64,000 nucleotides of DNA from Micromonospora chokoriensis (GTDB lineage Bacteria; Actinomycetota; Actinomycetes; Mycobacteriales; Micromonosporaceae): the NCBI RefSeq assembly GCF_900091505.1, contig NZ_LT607409.1:4588001-4652000 (forward strand), written 5' to 3'. The translations under genes were made by a program, and so were the position numbers. Under the pieces are notes generated by a model, which made no database searches, had not been told where the DNA came from, and was given only the letters and a program-made list of their open reading frames with translations. This document shows, piece after piece, positions 18,875 to 27,279 of the stretch (positions are counted from its first letter, which is position 1; each line of letters begins with the position of its first letter).

Positions 18875-20137
18875 CTAGAGGCGCTCGACCAGCGGGCCGA
18901 CGCACCGGTTGCGGGTGTCGAACACGTAGCGGGCGTGCCGGACCACGAGGTCGTAGTCGAAGCTGTCGTGGTCGGTGACCACCACCACCCCGTCGGCGGC
19001 GCTCACCTCCCGCTCGGACAGCCCGACCACGGTGACCCCGGCCGGGATCTGGTGCGACTCGGCGTACGGCTCCACCGCGTGGACCTCGGCCCCGAGCGCC
19101 TGCAACCGGCGGGCCACGTCGACCGCCGGGGAGTCCCGCATGTCGCCGGTGTTCTTCTTGTACGCCAGTCCGAGCAGCAACAGCCGGGCGCCGCTGACGG
19201 ATCGGCCCTTCCGGTTCAGTCCCGCCATGACCCGCTGCGCGACGTGCTCGGGCATCTCGTGGTTCACGTCGTTGGCCAACTCGATGAACCGGAACTGTCG
19301 GCCGAGGCGGCGCTTGACCTGCCACGACAGGTAACACGGGTCGATCGGCAGGCAGTGCCCGCCCACTCCGGGGCCGGGGCGGAACGGCAGGAACCCGAAC
19401 GGCTTGGTCTCGGCGGCGTCGATCGCCTGCCAGACGTCGATGTCGAGATGGTGCGACAGCATCGTCAGTTCGTTGATCAACGCGATGTTGACCTGGCGGA
19501 ACGTGTTCTCGATCAGCTTGGTCAACTCGGCGACCCGGGTGGAGTCCACCGGGACGGTGCGGTGCACGAGCCGCTGGTAGAACTCGTCCACGCGGGTCAG
19601 CGACGCCGAGTCCACACCGGAGACGACCTTCGGGGTGTTCTCCAACTTCCAGGTCGGGTTGCCCGGGTCGATCCGTTCCGGGCTGTAACCGAGGTGGAAG
19701 TCGCCCGGGCTGGTCAACCCACTGGCCGACTCCAGCAGCGGGCGCAGCAGCTCCTCCGTCGTGCCCGGGTACGTGGTCGACTCCAGGACGACGGTGCAAC
19801 CCGGCCGGACGTACGGACCGATACCGATACCGGCCTGCTCGACGAAGCTCAGGTCGGGAGTGCCGTCGCGCAACGGGGTCGGCACGGTGATGACGCAGAT
19901 GTCGAAGCCCTCGGCGTCGGAGTACTCCGTGCTGGGGTGGTAGCGGCCGCTGCCCAACGCCCGGCCCAGCCGATCGGTCGGGATGTCCTCGATGAACGAC
20001 TCGCCGGAGGCGAGACGCTTCACCCGGTCGGCGTCGACGTCGAGGCCCACCACGTCCAGCCCCGCTTCGACGGCACGCAGGGCCAGCGGCAGCCCGACGT
20101 ACCCCTGACCGATCACGACCAGCTTTTCAACGCTCAC
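18875..20137 (-). CDS. UDP/GDP-sugar 6-dehydrogenase
   Basis: NAD-dependent oxidation of a nucleotide sugar (UDP-GlcNAc/ManNAc or UDP-glucose class) to the uronic acid, a cytoplasmic step of cell-wall or exopolysaccharide synthesis. It has 420 residues. Seen: Rossmann motif GQGYVGLP (10-17), the SPERIDPGNP block, and the catalytic loop GGHCLPIDPCYL with Cys262. A C-terminal domain carries LLGLAYKKNTGDMRDSPAVD. The PCYL loop and overall length fit WecC/WbpA-type enzymes acting on N-acetylated sugars. The GTG start has AGGAG six bases upstream. No other sugar genes adjoin it, though a surface-polymer locus lies 11 kb away. Confidence 0.9.
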   Translation of the reverse strand: MSVEKLVVIGQGYVGLPLALRAVEAGLDVVGLDVDADRVKRLASGESFIEDIPTDRLGRALGSGRYHPSTEYSDAEGFDICVITVPTPLRDGTPDLSFVEQAGIGIGPYVRPGCTVVLESTTYPGTTEELLRPLLESASGLTSPGDFHLGYSPERIDPGNPTWKLENTPKVVSGVDSASLTRVDEFYQRLVHRTVPVDSTRVAELTKLIENTFRQVNIALINELTMLSHHLDIDVWQAIDAAETKPFGFLPFRPGPGVGGHCLPIDPCYLSWQVKRRLGRQFRFIELANDVNHEMPEHVAQRVMAGLNRKGRSVSGARLLLLGLAYKKNTGDMRDSPAVDVARRLQALGAEVHAVEPYAESHQIPAGVTVVGLSEREVSAADGVVVVTDHDSFDYDLVVRHARYVFDTRNRCVGPLVERL

Positions 20138-20262
20138 CCAGCGCTCCTGCGGCAGTTGGTGGAAATGGCCTGCAGAGAGCCTAGAGGCGTTTTCAGCGAC
20201 GTAAGTCCGTTTTGGGGATATCGGTGCTGGTGGGACTGCGCCGGCGGGCAGCGCGGGGCGGA

Positions 20263-21639
20263 CTACCCGCCGCCCGCGCCCTCCGGAATGGTCGGCGTGC
20301 TCTCCGTCTCCGTGGGCGTGGCCGACGTCGGCGGGGTGCTCGGTTCGCCGGTCGGACCGCCGGTGGGCCCGGTCGTCCCGGTCGGCGTCCCCGTCGGGGT
20401 GGGTGAACTGGTCGTCTGGCTGGGCTGCGTGCTCGGCGTGGTGGAGACCGAGGCGGACGGGGAGTTGCCCGGGACCGGCGGCCGATCAGGTCGAACGGGG
20501 TCACCGGTGGTGACCTGCTCGTTCGCGGCCGGCAGCTCCTGCGGGCCGCTCGGCGCGACCGTCGGCGAGGTGGTGGGTAGTTTGACCGCCGGGCTCTCGC
20601 CGGTGTGGCGCGCCGCGCCCAGGGCGGCACCGAGCCCGACCAGCGCGACCAGGACGGCCGCGGCCGCGCCGACCAGCGGCCCCCGCCGCCGCTGACGCCC
20701 GGCCTGCGCCGCGCTCGCCACCGCCGCGCCGGCCGGCACGTCGGTGCGGGTGCCCGGGCCGGCGTCGCGCAGGGCAACCGGTGTGGCCATCGCCGTCGGA
20801 GGCTCGCCGCCGGTGACCGCGGTACGCGCGGCCTCGGCCATCGCCGCCCCGCTGCTGAACCTGTCCTGCGGGTCCTTCGCCAGTGCCCGGGACACCAGGG
20901 CGCGGACCGCCTCCGGGATGTCGTGCGGCAGCTCGGGTGGTTCGTCGTCCAGGTGGCGCACGGCGACCTGGAGCGGGTTGTCGCCGGTGAACGGCGGACT
21001 GCCGGTGAGGCAGCAGTAGGTGACCGCGCCCAGCGCGTAGATGTCGGTGGCACCACTCACCGGCCGACCGGCCGCCTGCTCGGGTGCCATGTAGAGGGCG
21101 GTGCCGGGCACCGCGTTGGTACTGGTGATGCTGGTGATGTCGGTGGAGCGGGCCACACCGAAGTCCACCAGGACGACCGTGCCGTCCTCCTGCACCAGCA
21201 GGTTGCTGGGCTTGACGTCCCGGTGCACGATGCCACCGCGGTGCGCGGCGTTGAGCGCGGCGGCCGCCTGGGCCACGATCGACATCGTCTCGGCCACGTC
21301 GAGCCGGCCAGCCGTCTCGATCCGCTTGGACAGCGGCTCACCGGCGACGAACTCCATCACGAGGTAGTCCGCTCGCCCGCCGTCGTCGGGCAGGTCGTCG
21401 GCGCCGCAGTCGAAGACCTGCACGATGCCCGGGTGACGCAACGCCGCCATGATCCGGGCCTCGGCCCGGAACCGGGCGATGAAATCCGGGTCGGAGACCA
21501 GTGCGGGCAGCAGGACCTTGACCGCGACCTGCCGGCCGAGGATCAGGTCGGAGGCACGCCAGACGTCGCCCATACCGCCGGTGGCGACACGTTCGTCCAA
21601 GCGGTAGCGACCGCTGAGCACGACCTCCGATGACAACAC
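20263..21639 (-). CDS. membrane Ser/Thr protein kinase (PknB type, no PASTA domains)
   Basis: Eukaryotic-type kinase of 458 residues. Seen: the P-loop region VATGGMGDVW, the ATP-anchoring Lys41, HRDVKPSN with catalytic Asp141, DFG (159-161) and the APE-like MAPEQ. A juxtamembrane linker is followed by one membrane helix (about 320-342). The extracellular tail is almost only Pro/Thr/Ser (SPTPTGTPTGTTGPTGG and similar). It lacks PASTA or other sensor folds, so the tail may only span the cell wall. The GTG start is supported by a TACGGT box exactly six bases upstream (leaderless); a longer reading frame continues upstream but looks non-coding. Confidence 0.92.
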   Translation of the reverse strand: MLSSEVVLSGRYRLDERVATGGMGDVWRASDLILGRQVAVKVLLPALVSDPDFIARFRAEARIMAALRHPGIVQVFDCGADDLPDDGGRADYLVMEFVAGEPLSKRIETAGRLDVAETMSIVAQAAAALNAAHRGGIVHRDVKPSNLLVQEDGTVVLVDFGVARSTDITSITSTNAVPGTALYMAPEQAAGRPVSGATDIYALGAVTYCCLTGSPPFTGDNPLQVAVRHLDDEPPELPHDIPEAVRALVSRALAKDPQDRFSSGAAMAEAARTAVTGGEPPTAMATPVALRDAGPGTRTDVPAGAAVASAAQAGRQRRRGPLVGAAAAVLVALVGLGAALGAARHTGESPAVKLPTTSPTVAPSGPQELPAANEQVTTGDPVRPDRPPVPGNSPSASVSTTPSTQPSQTTSSPTPTGTPTGTTGPTGGPTGEPSTPPTSATPTETESTPTIPEGAGGG

Positions 21640-21645
21640 CGCATT

Positions 21646-21651
21646 ACCGTA
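21646..21651 (-). promoter_or_regulatory. -10 box TACGGT of a leaderless promoter (kinase gene)
   Basis: On the minus strand TACGGT, six bases, then GTG. It decides the kinase start against several in-frame alternatives upstream. Confidence 0.55.
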
Positions 21652-22169
21652 CCCAGGTTGGCGTTGTACGGCGTACCGCGGCCTGTCGTCCGTGCGGGTG
21701 ACACGATTCGCGGCGGCACCGCAACCGGTGTGGACGCCACGTTCCCGTGACGCGGTGATCGACGTGCGGTGACGAAACCTCACATCCCCGCGAGTGTGGA
21801 CGCCCGAAGGGCGACCCGAGGGCCGCGACCGAGCACGGATCGCCACCCCGGGTCACGGATTGTTACGCCGACATGCCGTTCGGCAGGGTTGATAATTGTC
21901 ACTCTTCCGTGACGCGGCGCCGACTTGTCGCGTCGTCGGTCCCCTCCTAGCGTTAGCCCGGCTCGGGTCCCCGGCGACGTCGGCGCGCGCCGCCGACCAC
22001 CGTGGCGGTGGCCCGCACATCCGGCCGGACCACCCGGGTCGCGGGCGCGATCAGAGCGGCGAGGGGCGGTACGAGTGCGGCGACTGGTCGGTTCGGCGTC
22101 TCGTTCCCCCTGGTCTGCCTCGCTGTGGCAGCTGAGGTCGGTATTCGCCGAGCAGCTCACGGATCGCGG
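21652..22169. other. divergent intergenic region between kinase and ECF sigma genes
   Basis: About 520 bp without a convincing gene. It contains an AT-rich patch (GGTTGATAATTGTCAC, near 21889-21904) unlike its GC-rich surroundings and the sigma-gene promoter described separately. The remaining sequence shows no tRNA, repeat or conserved reading frame that I can support. Confidence 0.5.
21925..21953 (+). promoter_or_regulatory. predicted sigma-70-type promoter of the ECF sigma gene
   Basis: TTGTCG and TAGCGT are separated by 17 bases, a good match to the actinobacterial housekeeping promoter. It would give a 5' leader of roughly 210 bases before the sigma factor ATG. Confidence 0.45.
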
Positions 22170-22802
22170 ATGACCGGCGACCTGTCGGAGGCGGTCAGCG
22201 CGGCGCAGAGTGGCGACGAGGACGCGTTCCGCCTCCTCTACCGCACCCTCCAGCCGGGACTCCTGCGGTACCTCACCGCCCTCGTCGGCGCGGACGCCGA
22301 GGACGTCGCCTCGGAGTCCTGGCTGCAGATATCGCGCGATCTGCCGACGTTCAGCGGTGGCGAGTTCCGCGCGTGGGTCGTCACCATCGCCCGTAACCGG
22401 GCGATGGACCACCTGCGCCGGCTGCGCCGCCGCCCGGCCCTCCCCGTCCCGGTGCAGGCGCTCGTCCACCTGGCCAGCGACGCGGACACCGCCGAGGGGG
22501 CCAGCGAGACGATCGGCACCGAGACGGCCCTCGCGCTGATCGCCACCCTCCCTCCCCGGGAGGCCGAAGCGGTGCTGTTGAGGGCCGTGGTCGGGCTCGA
22601 CGCGGGATCCGCCGGCCGGGTGCTGGGCCGTCGGGCCGGTGCCGTCCGGACCGCCGCCCACCGGGGCCTGCGACGGCTCGCGGCCCTGCTGGAGCGTGAG
22701 GATTCGGTCGAACGGCCGGTCGGGGTCGACGGGGCGCCGCCACCCCGGTCGGGCAGCAGTTCCGCCGTGCGGGCGTCGCACACCGAGCCGGTGGACGGCT
22801 GA
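22170..22802 (+). CDS. RNA polymerase ECF-type sigma factor
   Basis: A 210-residue alternative sigma factor. Region 2 (about 8-85) contains DAFRLLYRTLQPGLLRYLTAL and the -10-recognition stretch FRAWVVTIARNRAMDHLRR. Region 4 (about 120-175) reads LPPREAEAVLLRAVVGLDAGS ... RTAAHRGLRRLAALL. A 35-residue hydrophilic tail follows. Start at ATG (MTGDLSEAV); the open frame continues upstream but loses sigma similarity. The next gene encodes a single-span membrane protein 16 bp downstream, which is the usual place for the cognate anti-sigma factor. The regulon cannot be inferred here. Confidence 0.92.
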   Translation: MTGDLSEAVSAAQSGDEDAFRLLYRTLQPGLLRYLTALVGADAEDVASESWLQISRDLPTFSGGEFRAWVVTIARNRAMDHLRRLRRRPALPVPVQALVHLASDADTAEGASETIGTETALALIATLPPREAEAVLLRAVVGLDAGSAGRVLGRRAGAVRTAAHRGLRRLAALLEREDSVERPVGVDGAPPPRSGSSSAVRASHTEPVDG

Positions 22803-22818
22803 CATGAGGGGATTTCCG

Positions 22819-23592
22819 ATGAACCCGTTCCGGCGGGCCGACCACGCCGACACCGAACGGCTGCTCGACTCCGCCCAGCCCGACGGGGGCACCCGGCCGG
22901 TTTCGGACGCCACCCCGGTGGACACCGACGTGCCGTCCGCCCCGGTCCCGGGGTCCACGCCGGCCGAGCCGGTTGCCCGGTTGCTCGCTGCGGCCGCCGG
23001 CCCGGTCCGGCCCGGGGAACTGGCCGGCGAGGAGGCCGCGCTGGCCGCGTTCCGGGCCGCCCGGGCCGAACCGTCGCCGTCGGTGCCGCACCGGGCGCGT
23101 CGTCGACGCCTGACCACCGGTGCGGCGGCCTGGATCGGCGCGGTCGCGGTCACCGCCACCGCCGGCGCCGCCTTCGCCGCGGTCCGGCAGGACTGGATAC
23201 CGGTACCTGTCGCACCGGAGCCGCCCCGAGCCACGCCGACGCCGGATTCGCCCCGGTCCGGCGACACCGCCCCGCCACCGACGGAGACGCCGTCGCGCGA
23301 CACCGCGTCGCCCCGCCCACCGTCGCCCGGCACGCCGTCGGCGGCAGCGCCACCGGCGCACAGCCCGCCCGCCGGCCCGTTGCACGGCCAGTGCCGTTCG
23401 TGGCTGGACAAGAAGCCCGACCAACGGGAGAGGGCATTGCGGACGCCGGGCTTCGAGCGGCTGGTGACCGCCGCCGGTGGTGCCGAGCGGGTCGAGGAGT
23501 ACTGCCGCCGGCTGGTTGCCGAGGCGAAGCCCTCCGCACCGGCGAAGTCCGCCGCGCCGCGCCCTCCGTCGGGTCGCCCCTCTCCGAAGTGA
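22819..23592 (+). CDS. single-span membrane protein, candidate anti-sigma partner
   Basis: A 257-residue protein: an N-terminal cytoplasmic part with VARLLAAAAGPVRPGELAGE, one membrane helix (about residues 101-122), a long Pro/Thr-rich extracellular linker, and a small C-terminal domain with two cysteines (GQCRSWLDKKPDQRERALRT ... EEYCRRLV). Start chosen at the second ATG because GAGGGG lies seven bases before it. Its position directly after the ECF sigma gene and its topology suggest an anti-sigma or sensor role, but no zinc anti-sigma (HxxxCxxC) motif is present, so the assignment is inference. Confidence 0.75.
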   Translation: MNPFRRADHADTERLLDSAQPDGGTRPVSDATPVDTDVPSAPVPGSTPAEPVARLLAAAAGPVRPGELAGEEAALAAFRAARAEPSPSVPHRARRRRLTTGAAAWIGAVAVTATAGAAFAAVRQDWIPVPVAPEPPRATPTPDSPRSGDTAPPPTETPSRDTASPRPPSPGTPSAAAPPAHSPPAGPLHGQCRSWLDKKPDQRERALRTPGFERLVTAAGGAERVEEYCRRLVAEAKPSAPAKSAAPRPPSGRPSPK

Positions 23593-23603
23593 GCGGTGCC
23601 CGC

Positions 23604-23625
23604 CCGGGCGGTTAGTTCCGCCCGG
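23604..23625. terminator. short hairpin after the sigma operon
   Basis: CCGGGCGG, loop TTAGTT, CCGCCCGG: a perfect 8-bp stem 12 bases past the stop codon; a likely transcription terminator without a T-run. Confidence 0.6.
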
Positions 23626-23751
23626 CATGGGAAATTCGTCTGTCGGACAGAGGTTGGTGACTCCGTGCACGCCCTCCGACGGTGTCGGTGGGTGGGTCTA
23701 CCGTGACACGGTGTCGCTGAGCCGGCACCTGAGGAGGGGATCCGACCGTTG

Positions 23752-24987
23752 GTGACGTCACCCGAGCTGGAGCGCAGCGCCATCCTGCGTGAGTCAGCAG
23801 CCGCAGGCCGGCATCTTGCCCGGATCTGCTTCAAGACCGGTCCGCCGACCCACACCGGCGTCGAACTGGAATGGACCGTGCACGACGCCGCTGATCCCGT
23901 CCGTCCGGTCGACCCGGCGCGGCTGCGGGCGGCGCTGGGGCGGCACAGCCCCGCCACGTTGGATCCCACCAGCCCGGCCGAGCCGCTGCGAGACGGCGGC
24001 GTGGTGACCCTGGAGCCGGGCGGCCAGTTGGAGATCTCCACCCCGCCCCGACCCTCGACCGCCGCGTTGATCCAGGCCACCGAGGCCGACATCGCCCAGG
24101 TCACCGACCTGCTGGCCGCCGCCGGTCTGGTCCTTGGCCGCAGCGGCATCGACCCACACCGACGGCCCCGCCCGGTGGTGGAAACCCCCCGTTACCGCGC
24201 GATGCGCGCCGCCTTCGACCAGCGTGGTCCGGCCGGCCGCGTCATGATGTACAGCACCGCCGGCCTTCAGGTCTGTCTCGACGCCGGCGAGCCGGACCAG
24301 GTCGCCGGCCGGTGGGCCGCGGCTCACGCCGTCGGTCCGCCGCTGCTCGCGGCGTTCGCCTCCGCCAACCGGCACGCCGGGCGTCGCACCGGTTGGGCCA
24401 GTGCCCGGATGGCCGCCTGGCTGGCCATCGACCCGGCCCGCACCCGAGCGGTCTGGACACCCGGCGACGCCGCCGCGGATCCGCGGGACACCTGGATCCG
24501 GTACGTGCTCGCCGCGCCGTTGCTCTGTCGGCGCCGGCCCGGCCCGGACTGGACCGTGCCGCCCGGTGTGACCTTCGCCGACTGGCTCGACGGCGCTCTG
24601 CCGCAGCCGCCCACCACCGATGACCTCGACTACCACGTCAGCACGCTCTTCCCGCCGGTGCGGCCGCGCGGATACCTGGAGCTGCGCTACCTGGACGCCC
24701 AGCCCGAGCGGGACTGGCGGCTCCCGCTGGCGGTGCTGGGTGCCCTCTTCCACGACCCGGACACGGTGCGGGGCGCGTACGCCATCTCGGCCTCGGTGGC
24801 GCACCGCTGGTCGACCGCCGCCCGCAGGGGCCTGGCCGACCCCGCGTTGGCCGCCGCCGCGACGGGCCTGCTCGACCTGGCCCTGACCGTCCTGCCCCGG
24901 CTGGGTCTGCCGGTCGACACCCGGAAGGAGGTCGAGCGAGGGGTACGACGGCGGCTGACCGCCGCCACCAGGCAGGGCGACCGGTGA
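23752..24987 (+). CDS. egtA: glutamate-cysteine ligase of ergothioneine biosynthesis
   Basis: Makes gamma-glutamylcysteine from glutamate, cysteine and ATP, the sulfur donor for EgtB. It has about 411 residues of the GCS2 fold. Seen: the substrate-binding start GVELEWTVHD (37-46), GGQLEISTPP (about 89-98), and RVMMYSTAGLQVCLDAG in the core. A TTG lies directly before this GTG and either could be used; a GAGGAGGGG is 11-14 bases upstream. First gene of the egtA-B-C-D set. Its final bases (GGCAGGGCGACCGGTGA) recur in the 60-bp tandem repeat that follows, so the repeat seems to have grown out of the 3' end of this gene. Confidence 0.92.
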   Translation: MTSPELERSAILRESAAAGRHLARICFKTGPPTHTGVELEWTVHDAADPVRPVDPARLRAALGRHSPATLDPTSPAEPLRDGGVVTLEPGGQLEISTPPRPSTAALIQATEADIAQVTDLLAAAGLVLGRSGIDPHRRPRPVVETPRYRAMRAAFDQRGPAGRVMMYSTAGLQVCLDAGEPDQVAGRWAAAHAVGPPLLAAFASANRHAGRRTGWASARMAAWLAIDPARTRAVWTPGDAAADPRDTWIRYVLAAPLLCRRRPGPDWTVPPGVTFADWLDGALPQPPTTDDLDYHVSTLFPPVRPRGYLELRYLDAQPERDWRLPLAVLGALFHDPDTVRGAYAISASVAHRWSTAARRGLADPALAAAATGLLDLALTVLPRLGLPVDTRKEVERGVRRRLTAATRQGDR

Positions 24988-24990
24988 GTA

Positions 24991-25130
24991 CGCAGTCGCG
25001 AGCGGCAGGGGGACCGGTGAGGGCGAGGAGTGAGCCGGGGTCGCGAGCCCCGCAGTCGCGAGCGGCAGGGGGACCGGTGAGGGCGAGGAGTGAGCCGGGG
25101 TTGCGAGCCCCGCAGTCGCGAACGGCAGGA
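24991..25130 (+). repeat. 60-bp tandem repeat between egtA and egtB (2.3 copies)
   Basis: Two full units start at 24991 and 25051 and a 20-base third begins at 25111; the full units differ at one base. Each unit contains CGCAGTCGCGAGCGGCAGGG, a copy of the egtA end (GACCGGTGA) and a small GGGG-7-CCCC hairpin. The unit length is a multiple of three and stop-free in the egtB frame. In the last partial copy two changes turn GGCAGGGGG into GGCAGGAGG, creating the egtB ribosome binding site. Confidence 0.9.
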
Positions 25131-25136
25131 GGTTCG

Positions 25137-26456
25137 ATGGGTTCGAGCAGTGAGCAGTTGCGTGACCGGATCGCGGTGGAGTTGGCCCGGGCCCGCTCCC
25201 GTACGTCGTTGTTGACCGAGGTGGTGGACGACGGTGAGTTGATGCGTCAGCACTCGCCTCTGATGTCGCCGCTGGTCTGGGACCTCGCCCACGTGGGCAA
25301 CCAGGAGGAGCTGTGGTTGGTCCGTGACGTCGGCGGGCGTGAGCCGGTGCGGTGTGACATCGACGAGTTGTACGACGCGTTCAAGCAGCCGCGGCGGGAC
25401 CGCCCGGCGTTGCCTCTGTTGCCGCCCGCCGAGGCGCGTGCCTACCTGGGCACGGTGCGGGACAAGGTGCACGACCTGCTGGACACGGTGGCGTTCGGCG
25501 AGCGGCCGTTGGTCGCCGACGGGTTCGCCTTCGGCATGATCGTGCAGCACGAGCAGCAGCACGACGAGACGATGCTCGCCACCCACCAACTGCGCGCCGG
25601 GTCGGCGGTGCTGCACGCCCCGCCGCCGCCCGAGCCTACGGTTCGGGTCGGCGGGGAGGTGCTGGTGCCGGCGGGGGAGTTCACGATGGGCACCGACACC
25701 GACCCGTGGGCGTTGGACAACGAACGTCCCGCGCATCGTGTCGACCTCCCGGCGTACGCCATCGACGCGGCACCGGTCACCAACGGGCAGTACGAGGCCT
25801 TCATCGCCGACGGCGGTTACGACGATCAGCGGTGGTGGAGTCCGGAGGGTTGGGCGCATCGGCTCCGGGAGGGGCTGGTGGCGCCGATGCACTGGCGGCG
25901 GGACGGCGACGAGTGGTCGTACCGGCGTTTCGGCCGGTGGGATCGGGTGCGTGGGGACGAGCCGGTGGTGCACGTGTGCTTCTACGAGGCGCAGGCGTAC
26001 GCGGCGTGGGCCGGTAAACGGCTGCCGACCGAGGCGGAGTGGGAGAAGGCGGCCCGGTGGGATCCGTCGACGGGACGGTCGCGGCGGTATCCGTGGGGCG
26101 ACGAGGACCCGACCGGGGCGCACGCGAACCTCGGTCAGCGGCATCTGTGGCCGGCGCCGGTGGGCGCGTACCCGGCCGGTGTGTCGCCGTTGGGTGTGCA
26201 TCAGCTCATCGGTGACGTCTGGGAGTGGACGTCGAGCGCGTTCGGCGGGCATCCGGGCTTCACCGCGTTTCCCTATCGCGAATACTCGGAGGTCTTCTTC
26301 GGCGACGACTACCGGGTGTTGCGTGGTGGTTCGTTCGGCACCGACCGTTCGGCGTGCCGGGGCACCTTCCGTAACTGGGACTATCCGATCCGCCGGCAGA
26401 TCTTCAGCGGTTTCCGCTGTGCCCGCGACGCCCGACCGGACGAGTCGTACCGGTGA
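25137..26456 (+). CDS. egtB: hercynine oxygenase (sulfoxide synthase)
   Basis: Non-haem iron enzyme that joins gamma-glutamylcysteine to hercynine with O2 to give the sulfoxide precursor of ergothioneine. It has 439 residues. The N-terminal DinB-like domain supplies three iron-binding histidines: His52 (LAHVGN) and His138/His142 (VQHEQQHDET), in the same spacing as known EgtB. The C-terminal formylglycine-generating-enzyme-like domain begins near VPAGEFTMGTD and ends CARDARP. The ATG start has AGGAGG four bases before it. An in-frame GTG overlapping the egtA stop would add 51 residues translated from the tandem repeat; I regard that as unlikely. Confidence 0.94.
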   Translation: MGSSSEQLRDRIAVELARARSRTSLLTEVVDDGELMRQHSPLMSPLVWDLAHVGNQEELWLVRDVGGREPVRCDIDELYDAFKQPRRDRPALPLLPPAEARAYLGTVRDKVHDLLDTVAFGERPLVADGFAFGMIVQHEQQHDETMLATHQLRAGSAVLHAPPPPEPTVRVGGEVLVPAGEFTMGTDTDPWALDNERPAHRVDLPAYAIDAAPVTNGQYEAFIADGGYDDQRWWSPEGWAHRLREGLVAPMHWRRDGDEWSYRRFGRWDRVRGDEPVVHVCFYEAQAYAAWAGKRLPTEAEWEKAARWDPSTGRSRRYPWGDEDPTGAHANLGQRHLWPAPVGAYPAGVSPLGVHQLIGDVWEWTSSAFGGHPGFTAFPYREYSEVFFGDDYRVLRGGSFGTDRSACRGTFRNWDYPIRRQIFSGFRCARDARPDESYR

Positions 26457-26484
26457 TCGGCGGTCCGGCGGGCGGGGCCCGCTG

Positions 26485-27231
26485 ATGTGTCGTCACCTGG
26501 TCTATCTGGGACCGCCGGTGACCCTGGCCGAGGTGCTGTTCGACCCGCCGCACTCGTTGGTGCGGCAGTCCTGGGCTCCTCGGGACATGCGCGGCGGCGG
26601 CACCGTCAACGCCGACGGGTTCGGCGTCGGCTGGTACCCGGGCGAGGGTGAGCCGGTGCGGTATCGGCGGGCGCAGCCGATCTGGAGCGACCCGACCATC
26701 GCCCAACTGGCGGCGGTGACCCGCGCCGGGGCGGTGCTCGCGGCGGTGCGGTCGGCCACTGTCGGGATGGCGGTGCTCGACGGCGCCGCCGCGCCCTTCG
26801 CCGAGGGGCGGTGGCTGTTCAGCCACAACGGTGTGGTCCGCGGCTGGCCGGACGCCGTGGTGCCGCTCGCCGCCGGTCTGCCGGTTCGTGACCTGCTCAC
26901 GTTGGACGCCGCCACCGACTCGGCGTTGCTGTGGGCGTTGGTGCGGCAGCGGCTGCGCGCCGGGGACGACCCGGGGGACGCGGTCGGGAGCACGGTGGCC
27001 GACGTCGCCGCGGCCGCCCCCGGGTCGCGGCTGAACCTGCTGCTCACCGACGGCCGGCGGGCGGTGGCGAGTGTGGCCGGGCATGCGTTGTCGGTACGCG
27101 AGTCGCCGGGTTCGGTGCTGCTCGCCTCCGAGCCGCACGACGACGGCCCCGGGTGGCGGGCGGTGCCGGAGGGGCACCTGGTCCTCGCCACCGCTGACGA
27201 GGTGCGGGTACGTCCACTTCCCACCCGGTGA
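26485..27231 (+). CDS. egtC: gamma-glutamyl-hercynylcysteine sulfoxide amidohydrolase
   Basis: Removes the glutamyl group from the EgtB product. A class II glutamine-amidotransferase-like (Ntn) protein of 248 residues. The nucleophile Cys2 follows the ATG directly (MCRHLVYLG), fixing the start. Further family features: the glutamine-pocket stretch NADGFGVGWY and FSHNGVVRGW. It begins 28 bp after egtB and is followed 48 bp later by egtD, consistent with one transcript. Complete and of normal length. Confidence 0.94.
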   Translation: MCRHLVYLGPPVTLAEVLFDPPHSLVRQSWAPRDMRGGGTVNADGFGVGWYPGEGEPVRYRRAQPIWSDPTIAQLAAVTRAGAVLAAVRSATVGMAVLDGAAAPFAEGRWLFSHNGVVRGWPDAVVPLAAGLPVRDLLTLDAATDSALLWALVRQRLRAGDDPGDAVGSTVADVAAAAPGSRLNLLLTDGRRAVASVAGHALSVRESPGSVLLASEPHDDGPGWRAVPEGHLVLATADEVRVRPLPTR

Positions 27232-27279
27232 GCAGCGCCGGGCGGCACACGATTGTCGATCGAGCAGAGGGGCGAGTTG

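Noticed and set aside
21640..21846. N-terminal extension of the Ser/Thr kinase from the longest open frame
   Set aside because: The extension has no kinase similarity and the leaderless box points to the internal GTG.
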